From: Glycomyces paridis
GTDB taxonomy: Bacteria; Actinomycetota; Actinomycetes; Mycobacteriales; Micromonosporaceae
Reading direction: 5' to 3'
Assembly: GCF_004912155.1 (NCBI RefSeq)
Contig: NZ_STGX01000007.1
Coordinates: forward strand, 1-64,000
Length of the DNA: 64,000 bases
In this document: piece after piece, positions 15,562 through 26,247 of the stretch
Numbering within the stretch: the stretch's first letter is position 1
Layout: each line of letters opens with the position of its first letter
Notes under the pieces: model-generated
Databases searched by the model: none
The model's input: the letters and a program-made list of their open reading frames with translations, nothing else
Told to the model about the DNA's origin: nothing
Translations under genes and position numbers: made by a program

Positions 15562-16030
15562 GTTCGCTCTCCTCTGCAAGTCGGCGGTGCCCGCCGGTGG
15601 AACCGTGGCCGCTCGCGCCGCGCTGCGTCGGCGCGAAGTCGTCGACCTCGGTGAAACGGGCTCGCACAACCGGTTGGACTACCAATTGTGCGACACGGTC
15701 CCCGCGTTCGATGACGGCGGTCCGCTCGGGGTCGAGGTTCACGAGGTTGATCTTGATCTCACCGCGGTATCCGGAGTCGATCGTGCCGGGCGCGTTGACG
15801 ATCGTGACGCCGAGCCTGTGCGCCAGCCCCGAGCGCGGATTCGTGTACCCGACGTGGCCGTCCGGGATCGCAACGGCCACACCGGTGCCCACGAGCGCCC
15901 GCTGCCCGGGGGCGAGCTCCACCCGCTCGGCCGCGCACAGGTCGGCCCCGGCGTCGCCGGGATGCGCGTAGGCGGGCAGCGGCAGCCCCGTGTCGAGCCG
16001 CTTGATGTCGACCTGCACCTCGGTGCTCAT
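15554..16030 (-). CDS. dut: Deoxyuridine 5'-triphosphate nucleotidohydrolase (dUTPase)
   Basis: Homotrimeric dUTPase, hydrolysing dUTP to dUMP and pyrophosphate, which supplies dTMP synthesis and keeps uracil out of DNA. All five family motifs are visible in 158 residues: [33 protein letters not shown] and the C-terminal Gly-rich arm [14 protein letters not shown] 16030 is chosen because the protein then begins [13 protein letters not shown], as usual. It is divergent from the DUF3093 gene, 73 bp away. Confidence 0.96.
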   Translation of the reverse strand: MSTEVQVDIKRLDTGLPLPAYAHPGDAGADLCAAERVELAPGQRALVGTGVAVAIPDGHVGYTNPRSGLAHRLGVTIVNAPGTIDSGYRGEIKINLVNLDPERTAVIERGDRVAQLVVQPVVRARFTEVDDFAPTQRGASGHGSTGGHRRLAEESERV

Positions 16031-16103
16031 CGCAGTCGGGTTCCTCTCACTCGCGGTCGCACGCCGCGCCGGTCGCGGCGCGCGCGGGGCTATGGTCTCA
16101 GAC

Positions 16104-16565
16104 ATGAGGAGCGGTGAACGGTACGCCGAGCGCATGAGGCTGCCCGTGGCGGCCTGGCTGGCGGTGGCGGCGCTGGCCGTCATCGCGGCGGCGCTGTCGA
16201 ACATGGGCGACCTGCGGTGGTGGCGGGTGGCCGCGAGCGCGGCGGTCCTGCTGGTCCCCCTGGCGGGCGCCTGGTGGTTCGGGCGGCTGCCGGTGCGGGT
16301 GGTCGAGGACGGCGGCGAGCGGTGGCTGCACGTCGACGACGCGCGCCTGCCGATGTCGGCGGTCGCCGGCGTCGAGGTCCTGGAGCCGGTCGCCTACTCC
16401 GACCTCCTGGGCGTCGCGCAGCATCCGCTGGCGTTCGTGGTGCAGCGGCCGTGGATCGGCCGCGGGGTGCGGATCGTCCTGGACGACCCCGAGGACCCGA
16501 CTCCGTACTGGGTAGTGGCCTCGCGCAGCCCCGAGCGCCTGCGAGAGGCCCTCACGGCCGTCTGA
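16104..16565 (+). CDS. DUF3093 membrane protein
   Basis: 153 residues; family DUF3093 (Rv2698 type), function unknown. It has two N-terminal membrane helices ([20 protein letters not shown] and [18 protein letters not shown]), then a soluble part beginning [22 protein letters not shown] with the [32 protein letters not shown] signature at the end. ATG 16104 starts the conserved [12 protein letters not shown] segment. Faces dut on one side and DUF4193 on the other. Confidence 0.85.
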   Translation: MRSGERYAERMRLPVAAWLAVAALAVIAAALSNMGDLRWWRVAASAAVLLVPLAGAWWFGRLPVRVVEDGGERWLHVDDARLPMSAVAGVEVLEPVAYSDLLGVAQHPLAFVVQRPWIGRGVRIVLDDPEDPTPYWVVASRSPERLREALTAV

Positions 16566-16605
16566 GCGGGCGCTGGAGCGCCTCGGCGCGGTCCGAGACA
16601 GCGAA

Positions 16606-16633
16606 ACGGCTCGCGGGCGAACCCGCGAGCCGT
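16606..16633. terminator. Bidirectional terminator between DUF3093 and DUF4193 genes
   Basis: A perfect 12-bp stem (ACGGCTCGCGGG and its complement) with a 4-nt CGAA loop, centred between two convergent genes. Confidence 0.75.
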
Positions 16634-16659
16634 GCGCCGTCTGAGGGGCGGCCTATGCG

Positions 16660-16956
16660 CTATGCGCAGTCCTTGCAGATCGGCAGCCCGTTCTTCTCCT
16701 TGGCGTACTGGCTGCGGTGGTGGACCAGGAAGCAGCTGGAGCAGCGGAACTCGTCGGCCTGCATGGGCAGGACCTTGACCGACAGCTCCTCGTCTCCGAG
16801 GTCGGCGCCGGGCAGTTCGAAGTTCTCGGCCACTTCGGCCTCGTCGACGTCCACCGACCCCGATTGATCGGTGCGGCCCTTGGCGAGGGCCTCGATGCCG
16901 TCGGGCCCGGCGTTCTCTTCCTTGTCCCGGCGCGGGGCGTCGTAGTCGGTTGCCAT
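16660..16956 (-). CDS. DUF4193 zinc-ribbon protein
   Basis: 98 residues, actinobacterial family DUF4193 (Rv2699c type). The first half is acidic (MATDYDAPRRDKEEN...). The second half is a zinc ribbon: FRCSSCFLVHHRSQYA followed by ICKDCA at the C-terminus, giving a Cx2C...Cx2C site. Very strongly conserved in the phylum, and in mycobacteria adjacent to Cei as here. Function unknown; transcription-machinery binding has been a common guess but is not shown here. A GGGAGTGG sequence precedes the ATG. Confidence 0.88.
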   Translation of the reverse strand: MATDYDAPRRDKEENAGPDGIEALAKGRTDQSGSVDVDEAEVAENFELPGADLGDEELSVKVLPMQADEFRCSSCFLVHHRSQYAKEKNGLPICKDCA

Positions 16957-17309
16957 CGTTTTTCCACTCCCATTGGTTGCTTGGTGGCACCTGAACCGAG
17001 CGCGACGGGGGACCGCTTGGAGTGTTCGGGTGACACAGCGGTCCGGCTCGGGTTCCTGGCGGGTTCGGTTCCGTCCGTGCAGGCGGCGTACCTTACCGCG
17101 TGCAGTCCATTCCTATACACGATCCCCCAGGGTTTTTCATCCCTATTGTGGCGAGGAACACTTCTATAGCGCAGGTCTCGGCGGTCCGGCCTCTCGCCCA
17201 CGAAGCGGCCCGGCGCACGATAGCCTTCGGGTGGCAACGTTTGCGGGACGTCGGCTCGTCTAAGGGCCAGACATCAGTTTGCGCTTTTTGGAGACTCGGG
17301 GAGGCAGCC
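16957..17309. other. 353-bp divergent intergenic region without a gene
   Basis: Lies between the starts of the DUF4193 (reverse) and Cei-type (forward) genes, so it must carry both promoters. It is less GC-rich than its flanks. I cannot assign -35/-10 pairs with confidence; TATAG- and TAAGGT-like hexamers occur on the reverse strand near 17090-17120. No inverted repeat longer than about 8 bp and no convincing small ORF was seen. Confidence 0.5.
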
Positions 17310-17822
17310 GTGCGTATCGCTCGTATCCGCGCTTTGACGGTACTTGGCGTGTTGGCGCTGGTGGCGGGCCTCGCCACCTACTGGGCGATTCAAAACGACT
17401 CGCAGGTGTCGGCGAGCAGCTCGTGCGAACCGGGCGCGATCGAGATCAAGACCGCCCCGATCCCCAAGCCCGAGGAGATCGAGGTGGTCGTCCTCAACGG
17501 CACCGACCGCTCCGGGCTGGCCGACCAGGCCGCCGCGCAGCTGGAGGACCGCGGGTTCGTCGTGGTTGAAACCGGCGACGCGGAGGAGGCCTACGACGGC
17601 ACCGCGCTGGTGTTCTTCGGCCCCGACCAGTACGCCGCCGGCATTCACACGCACGCGTACTTCTACCAGGGCCACCAGTCCTTCGACCTCGACTGGGACA
17701 AGCCGATCACCATCATCCTCGGCGACGACTTCGCCGAGGTCCGCTCGGCCTCCGACGCGCGCCAGTCCTTCGCCCAGGGCGGCATAGGACAGCTGCCCAA
17801 GGGCACCTGCACGGTAGAATAG
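17310..17822 (+). CDS. Cei-type envelope protein, LytR C-terminal domain
   Basis: 170 residues: a short basic N-terminus, one membrane helix (LTVLGVLALVAGLATYWAI), then an extracytoplasmic LytR_C domain (IEVVVLNGTDRSGLADQAAAQL...GFVVVETGDA). The M. tuberculosis counterpart at the same position (Rv2700, Cei) is an envelope-integrity factor. A single conserved Cys pair (Cys in SSSCEPG and in KGTCTVE) could form a disulfide. GTG 17310 has a strong GGGGAGG 5 nt upstream. The next gene, 213 bp on, encodes the principal sigma factor. Confidence 0.8.
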   Translation: MRIARIRALTVLGVLALVAGLATYWAIQNDSQVSASSSCEPGAIEIKTAPIPKPEEIEVVVLNGTDRSGLADQAAAQLEDRGFVVVETGDAEEAYDGTALVFFGPDQYAAGIHTHAYFYQGHQSFDLDWDKPITIILGDDFAEVRSASDARQSFAQGGIGQLPKGTCTVE

Positions 17823-18035
17823 GCGGCCGTCACACCCCACGTGCTGCGACGTCGAAACTGAAAATGCGGAAACACAGCTCGAAACGGCACCACGGACGGG
17901 CCGCCGCCGATTTTCGGCGCTACAATTCACGCCTGCCCGGTCGTGCGCCGACTTGGGCTGCCGACCCAATATCCAATGCTCACCCGCCATGGAGCCCGGC
18001 TGCGCCGTGCCCGCCATTGCCTCGGAAGGTTGCTC

Positions 18036-19631
<1,596 letters not shown>

Positions 19632-19971
19632 GGCCTTTCCGCTCGCGATTCCACTCGCGATCCGGCGCCCGGGACCGCGGGCGCGACGCCCCCGCACGCC
19701 CCGCCTCACCCGAACGAGTGTTTCGCAGACCCGCTCCGCGGGTAGGCGACAGGCCCGGCCCCGACATTGCCGGGTTGTCGATTCCGCATTTCGTGGGCTA
19801 CGGTGTGGAACAACTATCGCGACCGCCCCGGTGAGTGAGCCGAGTCTCAGTCGGCCGGTGTCGGGAAGAGGTAGTACAGTGCAGGCGTTGATCGGTACGT
19901 GCCGGTCAACAGGCCGACATAAGCAACCGAGTGTCATGGACACAGCAACCGAACGCAGCGGAGGACCTGGT
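19632..19971. other. 340-bp intergenic region with a putative promoter
   Basis: No gene seen. A possible promoter is TTGTCG (19775-19780), an 18-bp spacer and TACGGT (19799-19804), which would give a leader of about 160 nt for the small zinc-binding gene downstream. The leader contains short imperfect inverted repeats (around 19845-19860 and 19890-19905) but nothing I can name as a riboswitch. Confidence 0.4.
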
Positions 19972-20211
19972 ATGACATCCACCCTGACGCCCCCGCCCCA
20001 GACGGAGGAACGTCCGATCGCGGGCGAGCGCTGCGATCGTTGTAGCGCCGCGGCGAAGCTTCGCGTCACCCTGGCCGAAGGCGGCGACCTCGTCTTCTGC
20101 GGCCACCACGCGAACCAGTTCGCCGAGAAGCTCGTGCCGATCGCCATCGACTTCACCGCCGACCCCGAATTCGAATGGCGCGGCACCGACCTCATGGCCT
20201 CGCAGAACTAG
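19972..20211 (+). CDS. Small Cys/His protein, DUF7455 type
   Basis: 79 residues, conserved beside sigma factor genes in actinomycetes and known only as a domain of unknown function. The core is ERCDRCSAAAKLRVTLAEGGDLVFCGHHANQF: Cx2C plus CxHH, a likely zinc site. ATG 19972 has a GGAGG about 8 nt upstream; an in-frame ATG at 19936 would add 12 residues (MDTATERSGGPG). It converges on the helicase gene across a strong terminator. Confidence 0.75.
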   Translation: MTSTLTPPPQTEERPIAGERCDRCSAAAKLRVTLAEGGDLVFCGHHANQFAEKLVPIAIDFTADPEFEWRGTDLMASQN

Positions 20212-20229
20212 GCGCGAACAGGCTTGAAC

Positions 20230-20265
20230 GCAAGGGCCCGAGCGGATCTCCGCTCGGGCCCTTGC
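20230..20265. terminator. Bidirectional terminator
   Basis: A perfect 16-bp stem (20230-20245 and 20250-20265) with a 4-nt ATCT loop, 19 bp after the stop of the zinc-protein gene and 46 bp after the stop of the convergent helicase gene. Confidence 0.88.
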
Positions 20266-20310
20266 CGTTCCCCTCGGGGCTCACCGCCCCGATCCGTTCG
20301 CGCGCTTCGC

Positions 20311-22023
20311 TCACCACGACCTGATGGTCGCGATGCGCTCCTCCAGCTGCTCGATCGTCGCCTGAGCGCTCGGCGGGCCGCCGCATGAGGACCGCAGCTT
20401 CGCGTGGATCTTCCCGTGCGGCTCGTCGGTCGCGAACGAGCGCGCACCCACGAGCGCGTTCAACTGCTTGCGGAGCTTGAGCCGCTTCTGCGCGTTCGTC
20501 ATCGCCGGCTCCGCGGCGGGCCGCTCGGCGACCTCCGTGCGCGTCCCGCCCGACTGCTTCGCCATCTGCTCGCGCTGTCGCTTCTGGAGCAGCAGGTGGA
20601 TCTGCTCGGGCGTCAGCAGCCCCGGCAGGCCCAGGTACTCCTGCTCCTCGTGGCTGCCCGACTGCACCGGCAGGCCGAACGAGCCGCCGTCGAAGATCAC
20701 CTGGTCGAGCTCCGCGCTCGACTCCAGGGTCTCGCGCTGCCCGCCGAGCTCGGTGCCCTCGTCGAGGACCCGCTGCGCCTGCTCCAGCAGCAGTTCGGGG
20801 TCCTCGTCCTGGGACTTGGGCTTGATGACGTGGTCGCGGTCGGCTTCGAGGTTCTCCGCGAGGCTCAGCAGCGGGATCACGCTCGGCAGGAACACCGAGG
20901 CGGTCTCGCCGGTCCGGCGCGAGCGCACGAAGCGCCCGATGGCCTGCGCGAAGTACAGCGGCGTCTGGGCGTTCGTGGCGTAGACGCCCACGGCCAGGCG
21001 CGGGATGTCGACGCCCTCGGAGACCATCTTCACGGCCACGAGCCACTCGTCGTTCGAGTCGGCGAACTTCGCGATCCGGTCCGAGGAGCCCGCGTCGTCG
21101 GACAGGACGATCGTGGCGCTCTTGCCGGTGGTGCGCTTGAGGATGCCCGCGTACGAGCGGGCGCTGTTCTGGTCCGAGGCGATGATGAGGCCGCCCGCGT
21201 CCGGGATGCCCGCCGCGCGGAGCGAGACGAGGCGCCGGTCCGCCGCCCGGATCACCTGCTTGATCCACTCCCCCTCCGGATCGAGCGCGGTGCGCCAGGC
21301 CTGGGCGGTGAGGTCCTTGGTGAGCGGCTGGCCCAGGCGCACCGCGAGCTCGTCGCCCGCGCTCGTGCGCCACTTCGCCTGGCCCGAGTAGGCCATGAAC
21401 ATGACGGGGCGGACCACGCCGTCGGCCAGCGCGTCCCGGTAGCCGTAGAGGGCGTCGGCGCGCGAGCGCTTGGTGCCGTCGGCGTCCTCCTCGTAGTCGA
21501 CGAACGGGATCGGGTTGTCGTCGCTGCGGAAGGGGGTGCCGGTGAGTGCGAGGCGCCGTTCGGCCTCGTCGAAGGCGGTCTGGACGCCCTCGCCCCAGGT
21601 GCGGGCGTCGCCGGCGTGGTGGATCTCGTCGAGGATGACGAGGGTGCGCCGGGCGAGGGTGCGGCGGCGGTGGACGGCGGGGTCGGCGCCGATCTGGGCG
21701 TAGGTGACGACCACGCCGTGGTAGTCGGCGGCGCTGTGGACGTCGGCGTTGCGGAAGGCGGGGTCAAGCTGGATGCCGAAGCGGGCCGCGGCGCCCGACC
21801 ACTGGACCTTGAGGTGCTCGGTGGGGCAGACGACGGTGACGGTGTCGACGGTGCCGTCGGCGAGGAGGTCGTAGGCGATGCGCAGCGCGAAGGTGGTCTT
21901 GCCGGCGCCGGGGGTGGCGACGGCGAGGAAGTCGCGCGATTGACCCCGGTGGTAGGCGACCATGGCCTTGCGCTGCCAGACCCGAAGCGACGGAAGCGAC
22001 TCGGGTTGGGCGACCGGGATCAT
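20311..22023 (-). CDS. DEAD/DEAH-box helicase (superfamily 2)
   Basis: 570 residues. Helicase motifs: Walker A ATPGAGKTT near residue 36, motif Ia VVCPTEHLKVQW, motif II DEIH, motif III ALTGTPFR, then the C-terminal RecA lobe with SEGVDIPRLAVGVYAT (motif V) and QAIGRFVRSRRTGETA (motif VI). The last 150 residues have charged helical stretches. This resembles the UvsW/RapA-like helicases common near sigA in actinobacteria; substrate and partner are unknown. ATG 22023 starts directly at the conserved LRVWQRKAM region. Single gene, facing the preceding zinc-protein gene. Confidence 0.88.
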   Translation of the reverse strand: MIPVAQPESLPSLRVWQRKAMVAYHRGQSRDFLAVATPGAGKTTFALRIAYDLLADGTVDTVTVVCPTEHLKVQWSGAAARFGIQLDPAFRNADVHSAADYHGVVVTYAQIGADPAVHRRRTLARRTLVILDEIHHAGDARTWGEGVQTAFDEAERRLALTGTPFRSDDNPIPFVDYEEDADGTKRSRADALYGYRDALADGVVRPVMFMAYSGQAKWRTSAGDELAVRLGQPLTKDLTAQAWRTALDPEGEWIKQVIRAADRRLVSLRAAGIPDAGGLIIASDQNSARSYAGILKRTTGKSATIVLSDDAGSSDRIAKFADSNDEWLVAVKMVSEGVDIPRLAVGVYATNAQTPLYFAQAIGRFVRSRRTGETASVFLPSVIPLLSLAENLEADRDHVIKPKSQDEDPELLLEQAQRVLDEGTELGGQRETLESSAELDQVIFDGGSFGLPVQSGSHEEQEYLGLPGLLTPEQIHLLLQKRQREQMAKQSGGTRTEVAERPAAEPAMTNAQKRLKLRKQLNALVGARSFATDEPHGKIHAKLRSSCGGPPSAQATIEQLEERIATIRSW

Positions 22024-22119
22024 GCGGGCTCCTCTCGGACGGCGGCGGACCCGGTTGATCTTAGGCCGCGGGGATCGTCGGGGCGCCCGGTTGCCCGCCG
22101 TACATCGGGACGGTCACGT

Positions 22120-22542
22120 TCAGCGTTCGAGGAGGATCGTGTTGGGGCCGACGTTGACGCTGCGGACGAGCATCATGGCGCCGAAGCGGCCGGTCTCGAC
22201 GTGGGCGCCGAGTGCGCGGAGACGCTCGGCGACGGCTTCGAACAGGGGCTCGGCGACCGGTCCGGGGGCGGCGGCGTTCCAGGAGGGGCGCCGGCCCTTG
22301 CGGGTGTCGGCGTAGAGGGTGAACTGGCTGACCAGGAGGATCGGGGCGCCGAGGTCGGAGGCCGAGCGCTCTTCGGCCATGATCCTGAGGGTCCAGAGCT
22401 TCTCGGCGATCCAGCGGGCTTCGGCATCTCCATCCGTGTGGGTGACGCCGAGGAGGACGAGGAGGCCTTCGCCGATGGCGCCGACGCGTTCGCCGTTCAC
22501 GGTCACTTCGGCTTCGCCGACGGTCTGCACTACTGCTTTCAC
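22120..22542 (-). CDS. dtd: D-aminoacyl-tRNA deacylase
   Basis: Removes D-amino acids (and Gly from tRNA-Ala) from mischarged tRNAs. 140 residues beginning [18 protein letters not shown], with the active-site motif [17 protein letters not shown] and near the C-terminus NVGPNT, which carries the Gly-cisPro pair of the DTD family. GTG 22542 gives the standard length; an ATG at 22575 would add [11 protein letters not shown]. No good Shine-Dalgarno exists for either. The gene is divergent from the DUF3099 gene. Confidence 0.9.
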   Translation of the reverse strand: MKAVVQTVGEAEVTVNGERVGAIGEGLLVLLGVTHTDGDAEARWIAEKLWTLRIMAEERSASDLGAPILLVSQFTLYADTRKGRRPSWNAAAPGPVAEPLFEAVAERLRALGAHVETGRFGAMMLVRSVNVGPNTILLER

Positions 22543-22648
22543 GTCGATGAGGTTCTCATGGACGCCATCGCTCATGCGCGCCGTCTCTGGTGCGGGCCGT
22601 CTCTCATGCGGACGGTCCGGGGGGTTCGGGCAGGCGTAGGCTCGAACG

Positions 22649-22975
22649 GTGGCACGGCGTGAGAAGGCAACGAGCATCACGGATGCGGAGTTGTCGCTGG
22701 AGGAGGCCCGGCGGTTCCGCGAGATCCGCTACGTCCTCATGATGTCGATCCGGATCGTGCTGGTGGTCGTGTGCGGGATTCTGGTGATGGTCGAGGCGCC
22801 GTACCTGTGGCTGTGGCTGCCGCTGGGTCTGGCCGGGATGGCGGCCCTGCCGTGGCTGGCGGTCCTGCTGGCGAACGACCGCCTGGCGAAGAAGCGGCCG
22901 CCGAGGTTCACGAGTCGCCAGCGCCGGGCCGAGACGCTGGAGGCGCCGGAGCGCCCCATGATCGATTCCGAATGA
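22649..22975 (+). CDS. DUF3099 membrane protein
   Basis: 108 residues; family DUF3099 (Rv2709 type), function unknown. After an N-terminal [23 protein letters not shown] segment come two membrane helices ([21 protein letters not shown] and [21 protein letters not shown]) and a basic tail [13 protein letters not shown]. The GTG start lies within a poor ribosome site, so the transcript may be nearly leaderless. Confidence 0.83.
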   Translation: MARREKATSITDAELSLEEARRFREIRYVLMMSIRIVLVVVCGILVMVEAPYLWLWLPLGLAGMAALPWLAVLLANDRLAKKRPPRFTSRQRRAETLEAPERPMIDSE

Positions 22976-23033
22976 CGGCGGGCGACGTGGCAATATTGAC
23001 GGGTTCCCGTCCGCGATTGAGGAGTGAGTCAGC

Positions 23034-23306
23034 GTGAGCGAACTTCCCGGCAAGACCGGTGGCGACACCGGCGGTTCGACGATGCTCGAAGAGCAGACCG
23101 AGACCAAGCCGAACCACTACAGCTACGAGGACGGCGACGAGGACCGCTTCTCGCACTACGTGCCGAAGGACAAGCTGATGGCCGCGATGGTCGACGGCAT
23201 CCCGGTGAAGGCGCTGTGCGGGAAGATGTGGGTGCCCACGCGCGATCCCGAGCGCTTCCCGATCTGCCCGAACTGCAAGGAGATCTTCGCGAAGATGAAG
23301 GGCTGA
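23034..23306 (+). CDS. DUF3039 small zinc-ribbon protein
   Basis: 90 residues; family DUF3039 (Rv2708c type). The conserved block is HYVPKDKLMAAMVDGIPVKALCGKMWVPTRDPERFPICPNCKEIF, with ALCGK...CPNC as a potential Cys3 metal site. Conserved across actinobacteria without a known role. The GTG at 23034 lies 58 bp after the DUF3099 gene. Confidence 0.86.
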   Translation: MSELPGKTGGDTGGSTMLEEQTETKPNHYSYEDGDEDRFSHYVPKDKLMAAMVDGIPVKALCGKMWVPTRDPERFPICPNCKEIFAKMKG

Positions 23307-23374
23307 GGGCAGCCTGGCTCTCACCTTCGCTCAGACAGGACATGTGACGGGGCTCTACCTGCTATAACGCACTG

Positions 23375-24010
23375 GTGGAGCCTTCTTTGGAGTTCGATCC
23401 CGGCGCGGTGAGCCTGTTCGCGGAGCTGGTCGGCACGGCCGTGTTCGCCGCCTCGGGCGCGAGCGCGGCGGTCGGCAAGCGGCTGGACCTGTTCGGGGTG
23501 GTCGTCATCGGCGTGATCTGCGCGCTGGGCGGCGGGGCGATCCGCGACCTGCTCATCGACGCGAAGCCGCTGGTGCTCACCGACTGGCGGTACCCGCTGG
23601 TGGCGGTGGTGGCGGCGCTGGTGGTCTTCCGGTTCCACCCGGCGCTGTCGCGGATGCGCACGTCGATGCTGATCCTGGACGCGGCGGGGCTGGCGCTGTT
23701 CACGGTGATCGGGACGCTCAAGGGGCTCGACTTCGGTTTCGCGGTCTATGCGGCTTGCATCGTGGGAGTACTCTCCGGAATCGGCGGGGGCATCCTGCGG
23801 GACGTGCTGGTCCAGGAGATCCCGGCGGTGCTGCGGGAGGACTTCTACGCGATGGCGGCGGTGGTCGGCGCGGTGATGGTCGGCGTGGGGGCCCGGTGGG
23901 AGTCGCAGATCGGGCACTGGACGCTGATGCTCATCGCGATCGCGACGATCTTCGTCGTACGGCTGGTGGCCATCAGGTATCGCTGGCAGGCCCCGAAGCC
24001 GAACTTCTGA
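23375..24010 (+). CDS. TRIC-type cation channel (UPF0126/YadS family)
   Basis: 211 residues with about seven membrane helices in two repeats. Each repeat carries the family motif: [11 protein letters not shown] near residue 58 and [12 protein letters not shown] near residue 138. Prokaryotic TRIC proteins are trimeric K+/cation channels, although for most members the physiological role is not known. The GTG start is 6 nt after a TATAAC hexamer (23363-23368), the distance expected for a leaderless transcript. Confidence 0.85.
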   Translation: MEPSLEFDPGAVSLFAELVGTAVFAASGASAAVGKRLDLFGVVVIGVICALGGGAIRDLLIDAKPLVLTDWRYPLVAVVAALVVFRFHPALSRMRTSMLILDAAGLALFTVIGTLKGLDFGFAVYAACIVGVLSGIGGGILRDVLVQEIPAVLREDFYAMAAVVGAVMVGVGARWESQIGHWTLMLIAIATIFVVRLVAIRYRWQAPKPNF

Positions 24011-24159
24011 GGCTGTCTCCCGACTTCGTGCCACCCTTCCGGCTGGGGGATCGCAAACGGCTGAATCCGCTGCAAGCTGGTAGCCCGACCCCGGTGCCCG
24101 CCGGGTCAGGTGCGGAACATCCCCCGCATCCGGAGGGTATGCAGCGAAAGGCGAACTCG

Positions 24160-25128
24160 ATGGCTCCTGTCGACAGCATCCGTCAGCGTCCGGCCCGGCG
24201 ACCGGCGCAGCGCGCGGCCGAGTACTCCGGCGACCCCGTCCGCGCCTATCTCAACGGCATCGGCAAGCACCGCCTGCTCACCGCCTCCGAGGAGGTCGAG
24301 TGCGCGAAGGCGATCGAGGCGGGCCTCATGGCGGAGTGCCGGATCTCCGAGACCACCGACCCCGACCTGCGCTCGGACCTCGCCCGGGTCGCCGCCGAGG
24401 GCCGCGCCGCAAAGCAGCGGATGCTGGAGTCGAACCTGCGTCTGGTCGTCAGCGTCGCGAAGCGCTACTCGGGGGCGGGCCTGAGCCTCCTCGACCTCAT
24501 CCAGGAGGGGAACCTGGGCCTCATCCGCGCGGTCGAGAAGTTCGACTACCAGAAGGGCTACAAGTTCTCCACGTACGCGACCTGGTGGATCCGCCAGGCG
24601 ATCAACCGGGCCGTGACCGACCAGTCGCGCACGATCCGGGTGCCGGCGCACACGGTGGACCAGATCAAGCGGATGAACCGGGTCCGCCAGGACCTCATGG
24701 TCGAGCTGGGCCGGGAGCCGCGCTACGAGGAGATCGCCCGCGAGCTGGACGTCACCCCCGGCAAGGTGCTCGAACTCATGTCGTACGACCGGGAGCCGGT
24801 AAGCCTGGACCAGACGGTCGGCGAGGACGACTCGACGGCGCTGGGCGACCTCGTCGCGCACCTGCCGCGCGAGCGCGCGAGCGACGACGCCGTGTCGTAC
24901 GCGCTGCTGCGCCGCCACATCGCGAACGTCCTGGCGAGTCTTCCCGAGCGGGAACAAACGGTCCTGCGGCTGCGTTTCGGCATTGACGACGGCCGCCAGC
25001 GCACGCTCGAAGAGGTCTCGGCCGACTTCGGCCTCTCCCGGGAGCGGGTGCGCCAGATCGAGAAGAACGCGCTGCACCGTCTGCGCCAGCCCGACTACGC
25101 GGGTCGCCTGGCCGATTACGTCGCCTGA
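24160..25128 (+). CDS. sigB: Group 2 sigma-70 factor (SigB-like)
   Basis: 322 residues. It lacks the long N-terminal extension of the principal sigma and begins at region 1.2 ([28 protein letters not shown]), followed by region 2 ([20 protein letters not shown]), region 3 and region 4.2 ([30 protein letters not shown]). In mycobacteria SigB is an alternative, non-essential general stress and stationary-phase sigma and is encoded next to ideR, as here. ATG 24160 has GAAAGG 8 nt upstream; ATG 24139 is possible. Confidence 0.9.
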   Translation: MAPVDSIRQRPARRPAQRAAEYSGDPVRAYLNGIGKHRLLTASEEVECAKAIEAGLMAECRISETTDPDLRSDLARVAAEGRAAKQRMLESNLRLVVSVAKRYSGAGLSLLDLIQEGNLGLIRAVEKFDYQKGYKFSTYATWWIRQAINRAVTDQSRTIRVPAHTVDQIKRMNRVRQDLMVELGREPRYEEIARELDVTPGKVLELMSYDREPVSLDQTVGEDDSTALGDLVAHLPRERASDDAVSYALLRRHIANVLASLPEREQTVLRLRFGIDDGRQRTLEEVSADFGLSRERVRQIEKNALHRLRQPDYAGRLADYVA

Positions 25129-25265
25129 GTTCCTTCTGTGTCCGTATGGCTGCGTTCCTGGTCGGCGTGATCGCCGTATACCATTGACGCGGACAGGGGG
25201 TCTGGCGGCTACTCGACCCACCCCGCTCGGTGCCCTGCGGGCGGACAACGTGAAGGAACGAAGCT

Positions 25266-25952
25266 GTGACCACGGACCTCGTCGACACCACTGAGATGTA
25301 CCTGCGGACCATCCTCGAACTCGAAGAGGAGGGCGTCCCGGCGCTGCGCGCGCGGATCGCCGAGCGGTTGGAGCAGAGCGGCCCGACGGTCTCGCAGACC
25401 GTGGGCCGGATGCAGCGCCACGGCCTGCTCAACGTCAAGAGCGACCGGCACCTGGAGCTGACCGAGGAGGGTCGTCGCCAGGCCGTCGCGGTCATGCGCA
25501 AGCACCGGCTGGCCGAGCGGCTGCTGGTCGACGTCATCGGGATGTCCTACACCGAGGCCCACGAAGAGGCCTGCAAGTGGGAGCACGTCATGAGCGACTC
25601 GGTGGAGAAGCGCGTGTACGAGCTGTTGGAGCACCCCACGCGTTCGCCGTACGGGAACTCGATCCCCGGCCTGGAGGAGCTCGACTCGGCGGCCGTGCCG
25701 GTCGGGCACGAGCCGGGCGAGCGGCCGTTGAGCGTGGTCTCGCCGGGTTCGAAGGTGCGCGTGACGCGCCTGTGCGAGTCGGCGCAGACCCACCCGGAGC
25801 TGCTGGCCTCGCTGCACGAGGCGGGCGTGGACCCGGGAGCGGAGGTCGCGATCGACCGTTTCGAGGGCGAGATCGCGGTGGCCTCCGAGGGCCGGACGCT
25901 GCGGCTGTCGATCGACGACGCCGCGAAGATCTTCGCCGCCCCCGCCGAATAG
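25266..25952 (+). CDS. ideR: DtxR/IdeR iron-dependent transcriptional regulator
   Basis: 228 residues. The N-terminal winged helix has the recognition helix SGPTVSQTVGRMQRHGLL. The dimerisation/metal domain contains the ligands Met (TTEMYLR), HRLAERLL and HEEACKWEHVMS (Cys, Glu, His of the primary metal site). The C-terminal SH3-like domain is PGSKVRVTRLCESA onward. With Fe2+ it represses siderophore and iron-uptake genes and controls iron storage. A TATACCAT -10-like sequence lies about 85 bp upstream of GTG 25266. No iron box was recognised near it, so autoregulation is not evident. Confidence 0.93.
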   Translation: MTTDLVDTTEMYLRTILELEEEGVPALRARIAERLEQSGPTVSQTVGRMQRHGLLNVKSDRHLELTEEGRRQAVAVMRKHRLAERLLVDVIGMSYTEAHEEACKWEHVMSDSVEKRVYELLEHPTRSPYGNSIPGLEELDSAAVPVGHEPGERPLSVVSPGSKVRVTRLCESAQTHPELLASLHEAGVDPGAEVAIDRFEGEIAVASEGRTLRLSIDDAAKIFAAPAE

Positions 25953-26027
25953 GAGGGTCGCGGTGCCGTTGCGCCGCAGTCGTTCACACCGGTGATGACC
26001 GTGTGATGAGGTGTGCTCACACAAGTA

Positions 26028-26184
26028 TTGACCGCGGGACTACCGGGGAGTACGCTGACCAAAGCGTTGCAAACGTTTCCAATTGCGCAGGTAGCGGCCC
26101 TACCGGCGAACGGGATCCGAAACGCCCTCGAACCGAACTCCGCACCTGAGCGCCCTCCTCGCACCCCCGGCGGGGAGGGCGCTC
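26028..26184 (+). ncRNA. Candidate small RNA transcription unit with LacI-type operator
   Basis: A 295-bp gap between ideR and the convergent lipoprotein gene holds a promoter TTGACC (26028-26033), 17-bp spacer, TACGCT (26051-26056), then TGCAAACGTTTCCA (26068-26081), which fits the LacI/CRE consensus TGNAANCGNTTNCA, and about 70 bp later a hairpin with 11-bp arms (26148-26158, 26174-26184). Between them there is no plausible start codon with a ribosome site. This arrangement would give an RNA of about 120 nt controlled by a LacI-family regulator. It is a candidate only. Confidence 0.4.
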
Positions 26185-26197
26185 ATCAACGCGAGAA

Positions 26198-26226
26198 CGC
26201 CGCCCGGGCCTCTGGCCCGGGCGGCG
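26198..26226. terminator. Terminator for the lipoprotein/sulfurtransferase operon
   Basis: Perfect 13-bp stem (CGCCGCCCGGGCC and its complement) with a TCT loop, 22 bp beyond the lipoprotein stop on the reverse strand. Confidence 0.8.
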
Positions 26227-26247
26227 TCGTGGTGTCGTGGCGCCTTG

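Noticed and set aside
17085-17100. IdeR iron box near the DUF4193/Cei promoters
   Set aside because: Only a short TACCTTACC-like match; the 19-bp palindromic consensus is not met.
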